DNA of 64,000 nt. Origin: Fuscovulum ytuae. GTDB taxonomy: Bacteria > Pseudomonadota > Alphaproteobacteria > Rhodobacterales > Rhodobacteraceae. The notes under the pieces were generated by a model. It made no database searches and was not told the DNA's origin. It saw only the letters and a program-made list of their open reading frames with translations. The stretch covers positions 1-64,000 of the forward strand of contig NZ_CP124537.1 in NCBI RefSeq assembly GCF_029953595.1, read 5' to 3'. Below are positions 30,768 to 40,078 of this stretch, piece by piece. The translations under genes and the position numbers were made by a program. Positions within the stretch are counted from its first letter, which is position 1. Each line of letters starts with the position of its first letter.

Positions 30768-33421
30768 TCGACTTTACGTTGAACGGGGTTGCCGTGACGG
30801 TCGATTGTCCGCCAACCGAGCGCCTGACAGAGGTGCTGCGTGAAAGGCTGGGCCACAAGGGCACCAAGGTCGGCTGCGATGCGGGTGATTGCGGGGCCTG
30901 CACCGTTCTGATGGATGGTCGGCAGGTCTGTGCCTGCCTTGTGCCTGCGGGCCGGGTGCAAGGCAGCGCGATTGAGACGGTCGAGGCCGAGACGGCCGAA
31001 CTTTCCCGTCTGCGCGCGGCCTTTCTGCGCCATGGTGCGGCGCAATGTGGGATTTGCACGCCCGGCATGTTGATGGCGGCGGCAGAGCTTTTGCGAAACA
31101 CGCCCAGACCAACAGAAAAGCAGGCCGAAGAGGCGCTTGGCGGTGTTCTGTGCCGCTGCACGGGGTATCGACGCATCCTTGCCGCTGTCTGCGACGCGGG
31201 TGGGCGTGCGTTGGACGCCCCGCAGGGGGCAGTGGGGGTGGCGTTGCCCCGGTTGGATGGCGCGGCCAAGGTGGCGGGTGATTGCTTTGGCGCGGATTAT
31301 GCGCCGGAGGCTGCCTTGCAGGTGCGAGCGGTCCGCAGCCCCTATCCGCATGCGGCCTTTGCCCTTGGCGATCTGATGGCCTTTGCTGCGCGACCCGGCG
31401 TTGCGGGCGTGTTCACCGCTGCTGATATCCCCGGTCGCAATGCCTTTGGCGTGATCCCGCCTTTTGCTGACCAGCCTGCGATTGCCACCTCGCCCGCCCG
31501 GTTCCGGGGGGAATGCGTGGCACTTGTTGCCTTTGAACCGGGGGCGGAACCGGATCTTTCGGCCTTTCCGGTTCGGTGGACCGAACTGCCCGCCCTGACG
31601 TCGCCGCAAGCGGCGGAAGCGGCGGGCGCCCCGCTTTTGCATCCCAACCGCGTGGGCAATCGGCTGACGGAAGGCCGCCTGTGCCGGGGTGATGCTTCGA
31701 CGGCGTTGGCCGCTTCGACCCATGTGGTTGAAGGTGGGATGCAGACGGGATTTGTCGAACACGCCTATATCGAACCCGAGGCGGGGGCGGCATGGATGGA
31801 GGGCGACGTGCTGGTGATCCGCGCCTGCACGCAGGCCCCGGTGATGGACCGCGATGATACGGCAGCGATCCTTGGCCTTGCGGCGGATCGGGTGCGGATC
31901 ATTCCTTCCGCCGTTGGCGGGGGATTTGGGTCCAAGCTGGACGTCAGCCTGCAACCTCTGATCGGGTTGGTAACGCTGAAAACCGGGCGACCCTGCCGGA
32001 TGACCTATTCCCGGCAGGAAAGCATGACATCGACCACCAAGCGCCACCCAGCCGAGATGCGGGGGAGGATCGGTTGTGATGCCGAGGGGCGCATCACGGG
32101 GATGGAGTTCGAGGGGCGTTTCGACACGGGGGCCTATGCCAGCTGGGGACCGACGGTGGCGAACCGGGTTCCGGTTCATGTGTCGGGCCCCTATCGCACC
32201 CCCGCGGTGATGGCGCGCGCACGCGCGGTTCATACCCATGGTCCGGTGTCAGGTGCATTCCGGGGATTTGGTGTGCCACAGGCGGCGCTGTGGCAGGAAA
32301 CACTGTATGACCGACTGGCCGAGAAGGCCGGGCTTGATCGGCTGGAGTTCCGTATTCTGAATGCGCTGGCCGATGGAGATGCAACGGCGACGGGACAGGT
32401 TCTGTCTTCCGTTGGCATCGGTGCCTGTCTTCGGGCGCTGCGTCCCCATTGGGCGCGGGCACTGACAGAGGCGGGGCCGGGGCGCGGCGTTGGCATCGCG
32501 TCCTGCTGGTATGGCTGCGGCAACACCGCGCTGCCGAACCCCTCTACCATCCGGATCGGGCTGACATCCCAAGGTGCGTTGGTCCTGCATCAGGGGGCGA
32601 CGGATATCGGGCAGGGGTCAAACACCGTCATCACCCAGATCGCGGCAGAGGCGCTCGGCCTTCCCGTATCGGCCTTTGTCCTTGTCGGACCGGATACTGC
32701 GCTGACGCCGGATGCGGGCAAGACATCGGCCAGCCGACAGACGTTTGTGACGGGCCGCGCGGCGCAGGCGGCGGGGCGGGCGCTGCGTGCCGCCATCTTG
32801 CGGCACGTCAATGCGGGTGATGGGGCGGTGCTTGCGATGGATGGCGCGCGGGTTGCGGTGACGGAGGATGGCCGGACCCGCAGCATCGACCTTGCCGCGC
32901 TTGCTACGGGTCCGCATGGCTATGTCCTGATGGCCGAGGAAAGCTATGACCCGCCAACGGCGCCGCTGGATGTCGATGGGCAGGGCGTGCCCTATGCCCT
33001 TTATGGCTATGGCGCGCAGATGGTGGAACTGGAGGTGGACCCCGCGCTGGGAACCGTGCGCCTTTTGAAGATCACTGCCGCCCATGATGTGGGCCGAGCG
33101 ATCAACCCTGCCTTGGTTGTGGGACAGATCGAGGGCGGCATCGCGCAGGGCATCGGGCTGGCCTTGATGGAGGAATATCTGCCGGGCCGGACCGAGAACC
33201 TGCATGATTACCTGATCCCAACCATTGGTGATGTGCCTGAGGTGGAAAGCCTGATCATCGAGGTTCCCGATCCCGAAGGCCCCTTTGGTGCGCGGGGTTT
33301 GGGCGAACATGTCCTGATCCCGACGGCCCCGGCGATCCTTAACGCGATCCGCCACGCGACGGGGGCAACCCTTTCGCGCGTGCCCGTGTTACCCCACCGT
33401 CTGCGTGAGGCGATGGCATGA
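30764..33421 (+). CDS. molybdenum hydroxylase large subunit, 2Fe-2S domain fused to Mo-pterin domain
   Basis: Protein of 885 residues. The N-terminal ferredoxin domain has Cys38, 43, 46 and 58 (with an extra Cys56), the second 2Fe-2S domain Cys95, 98, 130 and 132. From about residue 160 the molybdopterin-binding region follows, with [18 protein letters not shown], a [10 protein letters not shown] stretch and the catalytic Glu848 in ARGLGEH. In most relatives small and large subunits are separate genes; here they are fused. Enzymes of this group hydroxylate N-heterocycles next to nitrogen using water (nicotinate, quinoline, purines). Next to 6-hydroxynicotinate reductase, a nicotinate-type substrate is the best guess. 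Confidence 0.92.
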   Translation: MIDFTLNGVAVTVDCPPTERLTEVLRERLGHKGTKVGCDAGDCGACTVLMDGRQVCACLVPAGRVQGSAIETVEAETAELSRLRAAFLRHGAAQCGICTPGMLMAAAELLRNTPRPTEKQAEEALGGVLCRCTGYRRILAAVCDAGGRALDAPQGAVGVALPRLDGAAKVAGDCFGADYAPEAALQVRAVRSPYPHAAFALGDLMAFAARPGVAGVFTAADIPGRNAFGVIPPFADQPAIATSPARFRGECVALVAFEPGAEPDLSAFPVRWTELPALTSPQAAEAAGAPLLHPNRVGNRLTEGRLCRGDASTALAASTHVVEGGMQTGFVEHAYIEPEAGAAWMEGDVLVIRACTQAPVMDRDDTAAILGLAADRVRIIPSAVGGGFGSKLDVSLQPLIGLVTLKTGRPCRMTYSRQESMTSTTKRHPAEMRGRIGCDAEGRITGMEFEGRFDTGAYASWGPTVANRVPVHVSGPYRTPAVMARARAVHTHGPVSGAFRGFGVPQAALWQETLYDRLAEKAGLDRLEFRILNALADGDATATGQVLSSVGIGACLRALRPHWARALTEAGPGRGVGIASCWYGCGNTALPNPSTIRIGLTSQGALVLHQGATDIGQGSNTVITQIAAEALGLPVSAFVLVGPDTALTPDAGKTSASRQTFVTGRAAQAAGRALRAAILRHVNAGDGAVLAMDGARVAVTEDGRTRSIDLAALATGPHGYVLMAEESYDPPTAPLDVDGQGVPYALYGYGAQMVELEVDPALGTVRLLKITAAHDVGRAINPALVVGQIEGGIAQGIGLALMEEYLPGRTENLHDYLIPTIGDVPEVESLIIEVPDPEGPFGARGLGEHVLIPTAPAILNAIRHATGATLSRVPVLPHRLREAMA

Positions 33422-34854
33422 CGGGCGAGAAGATCCGCTGCGATGCCTGCCCGGTGATGTGCTATATCGCCCCCGGCCAAACGGGCGCCTGCGACCGCTA
33501 TGCCAATGTGGAAGGTCGTATCCAGCGGACCGATCCCGTGGTGATGCTGTCCCATGCGGTAGAGGGTGGTGGGCAGGTCGTGCCCTTCGCCACCCGTGAC
33601 TGGAATGGTGAGCCCTTTCCTGCCGATACTTTTGTCACCGGGATCGGTTCAGGGACCACTTACCCCGATTACAAGCCTGCGCCTTTCATCGTGTCATCGG
33701 TCGTCGAGGGTGCCGATATGGTCACCGTGGTGACCGAGGCGATCTTTTCCTATTGCGGGGTCAAGGTGAAGATCGACACCGACCGTTATCTTGGCCCCGA
33801 AGGTGCGACCGTGCGCGCGGGGGGTGAGGCGGTGGGCCATGTGATGACCGCTGAATATGGCAGCCAAATGCTGTCCTTGGGTGGGGTGCATCACCTGACC
33901 GGCGGATCAAAGGCGGAGGGTCGCGTAACCTGCGCCACGCTTTTGGCGCTGTGCAACGGGCAAGCGGTGGACCTGTCGATCGACGGGGGATCGACGGTCA
34001 CCGTACAGGCCGGGGCCGCGCCTGTGGTGGATGGGATGCGTGAGCGGCGGATGCGCGTGGGCTGTGGTTCTGCCACCATCGGAATGTTCGCGGTGCAGTG
34101 GAAGGGTCTGGTCGATGAGGTGGTGGTGGTGGATGACCATATCACCGGAGTGGTCAGCGAACATCAGGCGGGCAAGGTCATCGGCTGGCAACCCACCGGC
34201 ATCCGTATCAAGGGCCATCGGTCGACGCCGGGACGTTACTTCCGCGTCTCGGAACCGGGGCTGGGTTGGGGCGGCACAAGGTTGACCGATCCTTTAGAAA
34301 TCCTTGGCCCTTGGGACGCCAAACGGGGCGCGCGGCCCGGTCTGAGGTTGCTGATGGTGTCAACGACGGGTGAGGATTACGCCTATTTCGTGCTGGATGA
34401 TGATCTTGTGCCGCAGCCCGCGCCGCTGCCCGATGCCCTCCGCCCGTCGGTGGAGTTGATTGACGAGAATTGCGAGGCGTCCCTCTGCACGGTGCTGTTC
34501 ATGGCGGGGGCGGGTGGGTCGCTGCGTTCGGGCGTGACGCGGAACCCGGTGCGCCTGACGCAGGCCGTGCAGGGTGGAAGGGCAAGGCTGACCTCGGGCG
34601 GGGCGCCGGTCTATGTCTGGCCGGGTGGGGGGATCACCTTCATGGTGGATGTGACCAGTCTTCCCAAAGGTGCCTTTGGCGATGTGCCGACGCCTGCTTT
34701 GGTTGCGCCACTGGAATTTACCTTGCCGCGGGCCGAGTATCTGGAACTGGGTGGGCATGGTGAAGCGATCCGCGATCTGGCACAGGTGCGCGCGGAAGGT
34801 GGGGAATACCCTGTCGCCGCGCATGTGACCCGCTGGCCGGGAGGTGCGGCATGA
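33418..34854 (+). CDS. 6-hydroxynicotinate reductase-like iron-sulfur protein
   Basis: Protein of 478 residues that I recognise as the 6-hydroxynicotinate reductase family, known from anaerobic nicotinate fermentation in Eubacterium barkeri. The N-terminus carries Cys8, Cys11, Cys15 and Cys25, a plausible 4Fe-4S site, followed by long beta-rich segments ([36 protein letters not shown]). The enzyme reduces the hydroxylated pyridine ring to tetrahydro-6-oxonicotinate. Starts and stops overlap on both sides (ATGA), placing it in strict stoichiometric coupling with the hydroxylase and UPF0280 genes. The true ring substrate in this organism is inferred, not shown. Confidence 0.82.
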   Translation: MTGEKIRCDACPVMCYIAPGQTGACDRYANVEGRIQRTDPVVMLSHAVEGGGQVVPFATRDWNGEPFPADTFVTGIGSGTTYPDYKPAPFIVSSVVEGADMVTVVTEAIFSYCGVKVKIDTDRYLGPEGATVRAGGEAVGHVMTAEYGSQMLSLGGVHHLTGGSKAEGRVTCATLLALCNGQAVDLSIDGGSTVTVQAGAAPVVDGMRERRMRVGCGSATIGMFAVQWKGLVDEVVVVDDHITGVVSEHQAGKVIGWQPTGIRIKGHRSTPGRYFRVSEPGLGWGGTRLTDPLEILGPWDAKRGARPGLRLLMVSTTGEDYAYFVLDDDLVPQPAPLPDALRPSVELIDENCEASLCTVLFMAGAGGSLRSGVTRNPVRLTQAVQGGRARLTSGGAPVYVWPGGGITFMVDVTSLPKGAFGDVPTPALVAPLEFTLPRAEYLELGGHGEAIRDLAQVRAEGGEYPVAAHVTRWPGGAA

Positions 34855-35687
34855 GGGGCGCGCAGGTGGACCGGCTGGCCGATGGGAGGTTGCACTTGCA
34901 TCATGGCCCGATCGACATCATTGCGCGGGCATGGGGTGTCCCAAGCGCAGTGGCGATGGGCGAGGCGCGCATGATTGCGCGTTTTCGCACGATCCTTGAC
35001 GAGCTTTGTTCCGAACTGCCCGCGCTGCGCGCCGAGGATGCACCAGTGCATGGGCCTGTCGCGCGGGCGATGGCGGCTGCGGTCGCCCCGTTCCGACCGG
35101 CCTTTGTCACGCCGATGGCCGCTGTGGCCGGGGCGGTGGCGGATGCGTTGCTGGCCGAACTGGCGGTGCCGGGCGTGACGCGCGCCTTTGTGAATGATGG
35201 CGGCGACATCGCGCTGCACCTCACGCATGGGCAAAGTCTGACCTGTGCCATTGCCGCGCGCCCCGGCCTGCCTGATCGTGTCACCATCCGGCACGACGAC
35301 CCGGTGCGCGGCATTGCCACTTCGGGGCGGGGGGGGCGAAGCTGGTCTTTCGGGATTGCCGATGCGGTGACGGTGCTGGCCCGGACGGCAGCGATGGCCG
35401 ATGCGGCGGCCACGATGATCGGCAATGCCGTGGACGTGCCGGGGCATCCGGCTGTGACCCGTCGACCCGCCTGCCAGATGCAGGCCGACAGCGATCTGGG
35501 ACAGCGCGCTGTCACTGTGGCGGTTGGTCCCTTATCTGACCGTGACATCGCCCGTGCGCTGGACGCCGGGATGGAACGGGCTGACCGTTTTCGCCGCGCT
35601 GGTCTGATTGAATCGGCGGCGCTTTTCCTGCACCCTGAGGTGCGCGTCCTCGGACACCTAATGCTGATGGAACCCGCCGATGCCTGA
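34851..35687 (+). CDS. UPF0280 family protein (ApbE-like fold)
   Basis: Protein of 278 residues. GPIDIIARAWG near the start, AFVNDGGDIALHL in the middle and GIATSGRGGRSWSFGIADAVTVLA are typical of UPF0280, a family related to the FAD:protein FMN transferase ApbE. Asp residues in VNDGGD and the S-F-G-I-A-D-A segment resemble the flavin-handling motif of ApbE. It may attach flavin to a partner, possibly the reductase, but this is inference. Its end overlaps the next gene by 8 bp. Confidence 0.82.
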   Translation: MRGAQVDRLADGRLHLHHGPIDIIARAWGVPSAVAMGEARMIARFRTILDELCSELPALRAEDAPVHGPVARAMAAAVAPFRPAFVTPMAAVAGAVADALLAELAVPGVTRAFVNDGGDIALHLTHGQSLTCAIAARPGLPDRVTIRHDDPVRGIATSGRGGRSWSFGIADAVTVLARTAAMADAAATMIGNAVDVPGHPAVTRRPACQMQADSDLGQRAVTVAVGPLSDRDIARALDAGMERADRFRRAGLIESAALFLHPEVRVLGHLMLMEPADA

Positions 35688-36261
35688 TTTTCCCCTACGC
35701 AAGATCACCCTTCTGACGGAAGAGATCCTTCATGATGGCGGTCCGGCCCCGGCAAGCCCACGCCGCCGTGCCGCGATCCTTGCGACCTGCGGGAACCCCT
35801 TCGCAGGCCGCCATGTCGCGGAGCTGCAACCGGCGATGGAGGATCTGAAACCCTTGGGCCTGATGATGACCGACCGGTTGATTGCGGCCTTGGGTGGCCG
35901 TGAGGGGATTGACGGCTATGGCAAGGGTGCCTTGGTCGGTTCGGCGGGCGAGGCGGAACATGGCGCGCTGTGGCATGTGCCGGGCGGCTATGCGATGCGC
36001 GAGAGGCTGGGCGAAAGCCGGGCCATCGTGCCGTCTGCGATGAAGGTCGCGCCGATGGGGGGCATGCTTGACGTGCCCTTGGGCCATATCAACGCAGCCT
36101 ATGTTCGTAGCCATTTTGACGCGGTTACGGTGAGCGTTCCCGATGGCCCGAAACCCGATGAGATCGTGTTCGTCCTTGCCATGTCGGTCGGCCCGCGGGT
36201 GCATTCGCGGATGGGCGGATTGGAAGTGTGGCAGGTCAAGGGCGAGGATGGGCTGAGATGA
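35680..36261 (+). CDS. AA_synth (DUF1185) family protein
   Basis: Protein of 193 residues of the 'amino acid synthesis' family (PF06684), with ATCGNPFAGRHVAELQPAMEDL, EHGALWHVPGGYAMRE and VPLGHINAAYVRSHFD as landmarks. Structures of the family show a chorismate-mutase-like fold but no proven reaction. It is a constant neighbour of 6-hydroxynicotinate reductase-type genes in my recollection; a role in ring chemistry of the same pathway is plausible. Confidence 0.82.
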   Translation: MPDFPLRKITLLTEEILHDGGPAPASPRRRAAILATCGNPFAGRHVAELQPAMEDLKPLGLMMTDRLIAALGGREGIDGYGKGALVGSAGEAEHGALWHVPGGYAMRERLGESRAIVPSAMKVAPMGGMLDVPLGHINAAYVRSHFDAVTVSVPDGPKPDEIVFVLAMSVGPRVHSRMGGLEVWQVKGEDGLR

Positions 36262-36322
36262 CGGTCATCCTTCCCACTGTAGGCCACCGTTTTTCGGGCT
36301 GTGGTCCGGGGGGTGATACGGC

Positions 36323-37696
36323 ATGATTCATAGGCGGGCGGCACGGCGCGGGATATGGGGCGTGCTGGCCGCGCTGCCGCCGTCGCATGCCGTGGCCTGC
36401 GCGCTTCCGCCTTCGGTCATCCTGACGCTGCCGACGGGTCATTACATCACCGGGGCGGCGCTTGTGGTGGCGCTGACGGCGATCATGGGGGCGGCTGCCG
36501 AACGCCTGCCGGAAATGCGGGCCGTTCCTGTGTTGGAGCGCCGGGTGCTGCTGCCGGTGACGGTCTCTTCCTATCTGTCCTTTCTGTGTTTTCTTGGCCT
36601 TTTGTTCCTTGGCCTTTTTGGCGCGCGCGACCCGATGCATAATCTGCTGACGCTGGTCTTTTGGACCGGGGTCTGGATCGCGGTGCCACTGGCTTCGATG
36701 CTGTGCGGGAATGTCTGGCGGGCCATCAATCCGTGGACCGGACCCGTCATCATCGCGCGGCAGATCCTGGACCGCACGGCAGGCGCCGGCCTGTCCCGGC
36801 TGGGCCACTGGCCCGCTGTTGCGGGGTTCGCGGGTTTCATCTGGTTCATGATGATCTCATTGTCGCCGGATGATCCTTTCGTGCTGGCGCAGGTGGCGGG
36901 CCTTTACTGGCTGGTGATCTTCGTCCTTGCCGTGGCCGAGGGGGAGGAGTGGCTGCAAAAGGGCGAGTTCCTGACGGTGCTGATGGGCTATCTGGCCCGC
37001 GTTGCGCCCTTTTGGTTGGAGATCCGGGGGAACCGCGCGCGGCTGATGCGGGGCTGGCCGGGGGCGCAGGTGTTGGAGATGCCGCCCCTTGATGCGGGGC
37101 AAGTGGCCTTTGTCACCCTTGCGCTGGCGGGTCTGACGTTTGACGGCTTGGCCGACACCTTCTGGTGGCAGGGGCTGATCGGGGAGAACCCGTTAGAGCC
37201 GACGGGACGATCGGCGGTGATGGGGGTCAATACGCTGGGCCTTGTGGGGGTGTGGGGGCTGACGGTCGCGACCATCCTTGGCGTGATCTGGCTGGGTCGG
37301 GCGATTGGCGGGCGGGGCTTTGCGCTGGGTCCGGTGATGCTGTCTTTTCTGGCCATCGCGGCGGGCTATCACGCAGCGCATTACCTGATCATGTTGCTAA
37401 CAACGGGGCAGTATACTTTGGCCGCGCTGAACGATCCGTTCTTCCGGGGCGATGCATGGCTTGGTCTGCCGCCCTTCTACGTCTCTTTCGGGTTTCTGAC
37501 GGATACCCGGATCATGCCGCTTCTCTACGCCTTGCAGTTCGGTGCCATCCTGCTGGCGCATCTGCTGGCGGTCTACCTTTCCCTACGGCTGGTTGGGCCG
37601 GGGATGCGTGCCATCGCGCATCTGCCGATGACCGCGCTGATGGTGGGTTACACAATCCTTGGCCTGTGGCTTCTGTCCACCGCAAGGTCGGGGTGA
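36323..37696 (+). CDS. polytopic membrane protein, resembles the family annotated fenitrothion hydrolase
   Basis: Protein of 457 residues with about ten predicted membrane helices. The conserved-looking motif GNVWRAINPW after the fourth helix and FDGLADTFWW further on match my memory of bacterial membrane proteins labelled fenitrothion hydrolase, whose true function is doubtful. An N-terminal PPSHAVACALP segment with two polar residues faces the first helix. It ends the enzyme half of the pathway operon, 61 bp after the AA_synth gene and 88 bp before the transporter genes. A role as permease or membrane-bound hydrolase cannot be settled from sequence alone. Confidence 0.7.
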   Translation: MIHRRAARRGIWGVLAALPPSHAVACALPPSVILTLPTGHYITGAALVVALTAIMGAAAERLPEMRAVPVLERRVLLPVTVSSYLSFLCFLGLLFLGLFGARDPMHNLLTLVFWTGVWIAVPLASMLCGNVWRAINPWTGPVIIARQILDRTAGAGLSRLGHWPAVAGFAGFIWFMMISLSPDDPFVLAQVAGLYWLVIFVLAVAEGEEWLQKGEFLTVLMGYLARVAPFWLEIRGNRARLMRGWPGAQVLEMPPLDAGQVAFVTLALAGLTFDGLADTFWWQGLIGENPLEPTGRSAVMGVNTLGLVGVWGLTVATILGVIWLGRAIGGRGFALGPVMLSFLAIAAGYHAAHYLIMLLTTGQYTLAALNDPFFRGDAWLGLPPFYVSFGFLTDTRIMPLLYALQFGAILLAHLLAVYLSLRLVGPGMRAIAHLPMTALMVGYTILGLWLLSTARSG

Positions 37697-37712
37697 AAAA
37701 CAGTGGACAGAA

Positions 37713-37723
37713 CGTTTGTATAC
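37713..37723. promoter_or_regulatory. candidate operator before the transporter binding-protein gene
   Basis: CGTTTGTATAC, containing the symmetric core GTATAC, lies 61 bp before the ATG and matches the site at 29908-29918 (opposite strand) in 10 of 11 bases. It suggests joint control of enzymes and transporter, although the core also resembles GntR-family sites. Confidence 0.45.
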
Positions 37724-37784
37724 GCACAATCTTCAACCTTAGAGGCGCGCCCAAAGAAAGCGCCCGTCAACAGCGGAGAGTGAC

Positions 37785-39065
37785 ATGACGAATGACCTTT
37801 TCGGTATCGCGCCGTCCCGGCGAAGCCTTTTGAAGGGCGCGGGGGCCGGTCTTTTGGCCAGCGCCTTTGCACCGCCCGTCTGGGCGCAGGCGGCCCCCAT
37901 CAAGTTGGGCTTCCAATTGCACCGCACCGGGATCGGTGCGGCCTATGGGCGGTGGTATGAGCGCACCGCACAGGCCGCGCTGAAAGTGGTGAATGACGCA
38001 GGCGGGATCAACGGTCGCCCGGTCGAGATCGTGTTCGAAGATGACGGCACCGATCCCAAGCGCGGCGCGGAAGTGATCGAAAAGCTGACCGCGCAGCATA
38101 ATGTGGACCTGATCTTCGGGCCGCTGTTCAGCCATGTCGTGATCGGGTCGGCGCCGCGCGCCGGGGAGCTTAAGGTGCCCTATCTGGTCTGTTCGGAAGG
38201 CTATCACGTCGCGTCGGGCATGCTGAACCGTTGGACGATGCAGCCCGGTATCACCGATGTGCGGGCGCAGGTATCGTCGATGGCGCCTTGGGTGATGGCG
38301 AACCTTGGCAAGAAGGTCACGATGGTCTTCCCCGACTATGCCTTTGGCCATGACCACCGCGATTTCTTTACCGCAGCCGTTCAGGCCGCGGGGGGCGAGG
38401 TTCTTGCCCAAGTGGCAATCCCGCCGACGGAAACCAGTTTTACCCGCTATTTGCCGCAGATCCCGACGGATACAGAGGTGCTGTATCACGTGATGGTCGG
38501 TCCCGCCGTTTTGACCTTCGTCAAGGAACTGGGCGAATTCTACGGCAGCGGTGCGCGTCCGCAGATCTTTGGCTTTATCGACAGCCTTGAAGCGGTCGAC
38601 ATCGCCTCGCCGGGGTTGGAGTTCCTTGAGGGGACGCATTTCTGGGAAGGCCATTGCCGCGCCAAGCAGGCCGATGCGACCGAATGGGAAACCGCCTACC
38701 GCACCGCGGTTGGTGTGGACGACAATGGTGCCTCGGTCAGTGACGCGAAGGACGTGGCGACCTATGCCCATATGTTCAGCGTGTGGGAGACGCTGCATGT
38801 CATCAAGGCAGGGATGGAGGCTGCGGGCTATCAAGGCCCGGCGGATCGTCAGAAATTCGTCGAGGCTGTGGAGGCGATGACCACCATGCCCGCCAGTCTG
38901 GCCCATGTGCAGGGTGACAAGGTGTTCAACGGCAAGACCCATCAGGTTTTTGGCCACCAGTTCATCAGTAAGGTCGAGGGCGGCAAACTGGTGCGCGTGC
39001 ATCAGACGTCGATCGAGGACGGTGTCTATCCCGACGCCGTTGATTACACGACGCAGAGCTTCTAG
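37785..39065 (+). CDS. periplasmic binding protein of a Liv-type ABC transporter (Peripla_BP_6)
   Basis: Protein of 426 residues with a Tat signal (PSRRSLLKGAGAG, cleavage near AQA at 37) and the amino-acid-binding fold: IKLGFQLHRTGIGAAYG, VVNDAGGINGRPVEIVFEDD, FGPLFSHVVIGSAP. Family members bind branched-chain amino acids, urea or aromatic acids; here the genetic context favours an aromatic N-heterocyclic acid or its breakdown amide. GGAGAG precedes the ATG. A strong hairpin follows the stop before the permease genes. Confidence 0.92.
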   Translation: MTNDLFGIAPSRRSLLKGAGAGLLASAFAPPVWAQAAPIKLGFQLHRTGIGAAYGRWYERTAQAALKVVNDAGGINGRPVEIVFEDDGTDPKRGAEVIEKLTAQHNVDLIFGPLFSHVVIGSAPRAGELKVPYLVCSEGYHVASGMLNRWTMQPGITDVRAQVSSMAPWVMANLGKKVTMVFPDYAFGHDHRDFFTAAVQAAGGEVLAQVAIPPTETSFTRYLPQIPTDTEVLYHVMVGPAVLTFVKELGEFYGSGARPQIFGFIDSLEAVDIASPGLEFLEGTHFWEGHCRAKQADATEWETAYRTAVGVDDNGASVSDAKDVATYAHMFSVWETLHVIKAGMEAAGYQGPADRQKFVEAVEAMTTMPASLAHVQGDKVFNGKTHQVFGHQFISKVEGGKLVRVHQTSIEDGVYPDAVDYTTQSF

Positions 39066-39092
39066 GTCATGCGGCTTCTTTTGCCTTTGACT

Positions 39093-39114
39093 CGCCCCCC
39101 TTTCCAGGGGGGCG
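39093..39114 (+). terminator. hairpin between binding-protein and permease genes
   Basis: CGCCCCCC / GGGGGGCG with a 6-nt loop, 28 bp after the stop and 86 bp before the first permease. Without a T-run it is likely an mRNA-stabilising or attenuating element. Confidence 0.6.
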
Positions 39115-39199
39115 GGACTGCCGCAGCCTGCTGCGGGCGGTGGCTGATTTCTTATGAGCTGTCTGATTGCGCCCTGTCCGGCAAGAGGAGAGGACGGCG

Positions 39200-40078
39200 A
39201 TGAGCTTTGGCCCCTTCCTATTGCTTGCCCTGCTGGAAGGCACGGTGATGGCCGCGGTGCTGGCGTTGACGGCGGTCGGGTTGAACCTTGTGTTCGGCGT
39301 GATGCGGGTGGTGAATGTGGCGCATGGGGAATTCTTCATGCTGGGCGCGGTCTGCGCCTGGTTTGTCACATGGTATCTGCCCATTCCCCCTGCGCTGGCA
39401 TGGGTTGCCGCACTGGTGATCGCGCCCCTTGTGGTGGGGGCGGTGGCGGCGATTGCCGATGTGACGGTTTTGAAGCGGCTGAAATACGATCCCGAAGCGA
39501 CGATCGTCGCGACCATTGGGCTTCTTTACATCTTCCAGCAGGCAGCACTTACCTTTTACGGGCCGGACGCGCGTCCCGTTGAGCCGCCCTTCCACCTGCG
39601 GCTGCAATTCCCGTGGTTCGGATATTCCGGCTACAAGCTGTTCGTGGTGGTCGCGGCAGGGGTGATCCTGTTGGGCGTCTGGTTGTTGATGACACGCACG
39701 CGGGCGGGACTTGTGATGCGCGCCACGCAGATTGACCGCGATACGGCGCAGAATTTCGGGATCAACGTGGACCGCGTTTATGCAGGCACCTTTGCCTTGG
39801 GCGCGGCGCTGGCGGCGGCGGCGGCAGTGTTGATCGTACCGATCCAGCAAGCGCATTACCTGATGGGGCATGACCCGCTGCTTCTGTCCTTTATCGTTGT
39901 CATCATCGGTGGGTTGGGAAGCCTGCGCGGAACCTTGGTTGCCGCGCTGGCGATTGGACTGTCGGATGGCGTCATCTCAATGTTCTTTTCGCCCACGTTG
40001 GCCAAGATCATTGCCACGCTTCTTGTGGCGCTGGTGTTGGTGTTTCGCCCGCAGGGCCTGTTTGGGGCAAAGACATGA
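39200..40078 (+). CDS. livH: Liv-type ABC permease, first subunit (LivH-like)
   Basis: Protein of 292 residues with about eight membrane helices. GLNLVFGVMRVVNVAHGEFFMLGA near the N-terminus (broken motif: N-V-A-H-G-E-F) and GIIGGLGS-like IIGGLGSLRGTLV near the C-terminus are LivH hallmarks. ATG 39200 has AGAGGA ahead. The stop overlaps the second permease start (ATGA). Confidence 0.93.
   Translation: MSFGPFLLLALLEGTVMAAVLALTAVGLNLVFGVMRVVNVAHGEFFMLGAVCAWFVTWYLPIPPALAWVAALVIAPLVVGAVAAIADVTVLKRLKYDPEATIVATIGLLYIFQQAALTFYGPDARPVEPPFHLRLQFPWFGYSGYKLFVVVAAGVILLGVWLLMTRTRAGLVMRATQIDRDTAQNFGINVDRVYAGTFALGAALAAAAAVLIVPIQQAHYLMGHDPLLLSFIVVIIGGLGSLRGTLVAALAIGLSDGVISMFFSPTLAKIIATLLVALVLVFRPQGLFGAKT

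Noticed and set aside
30518-32239. 573-codon open frame antisense to the molybdenum hydroxylase gene
   Set aside because: Biased composition and no motif; it is a shadow of the sense gene.
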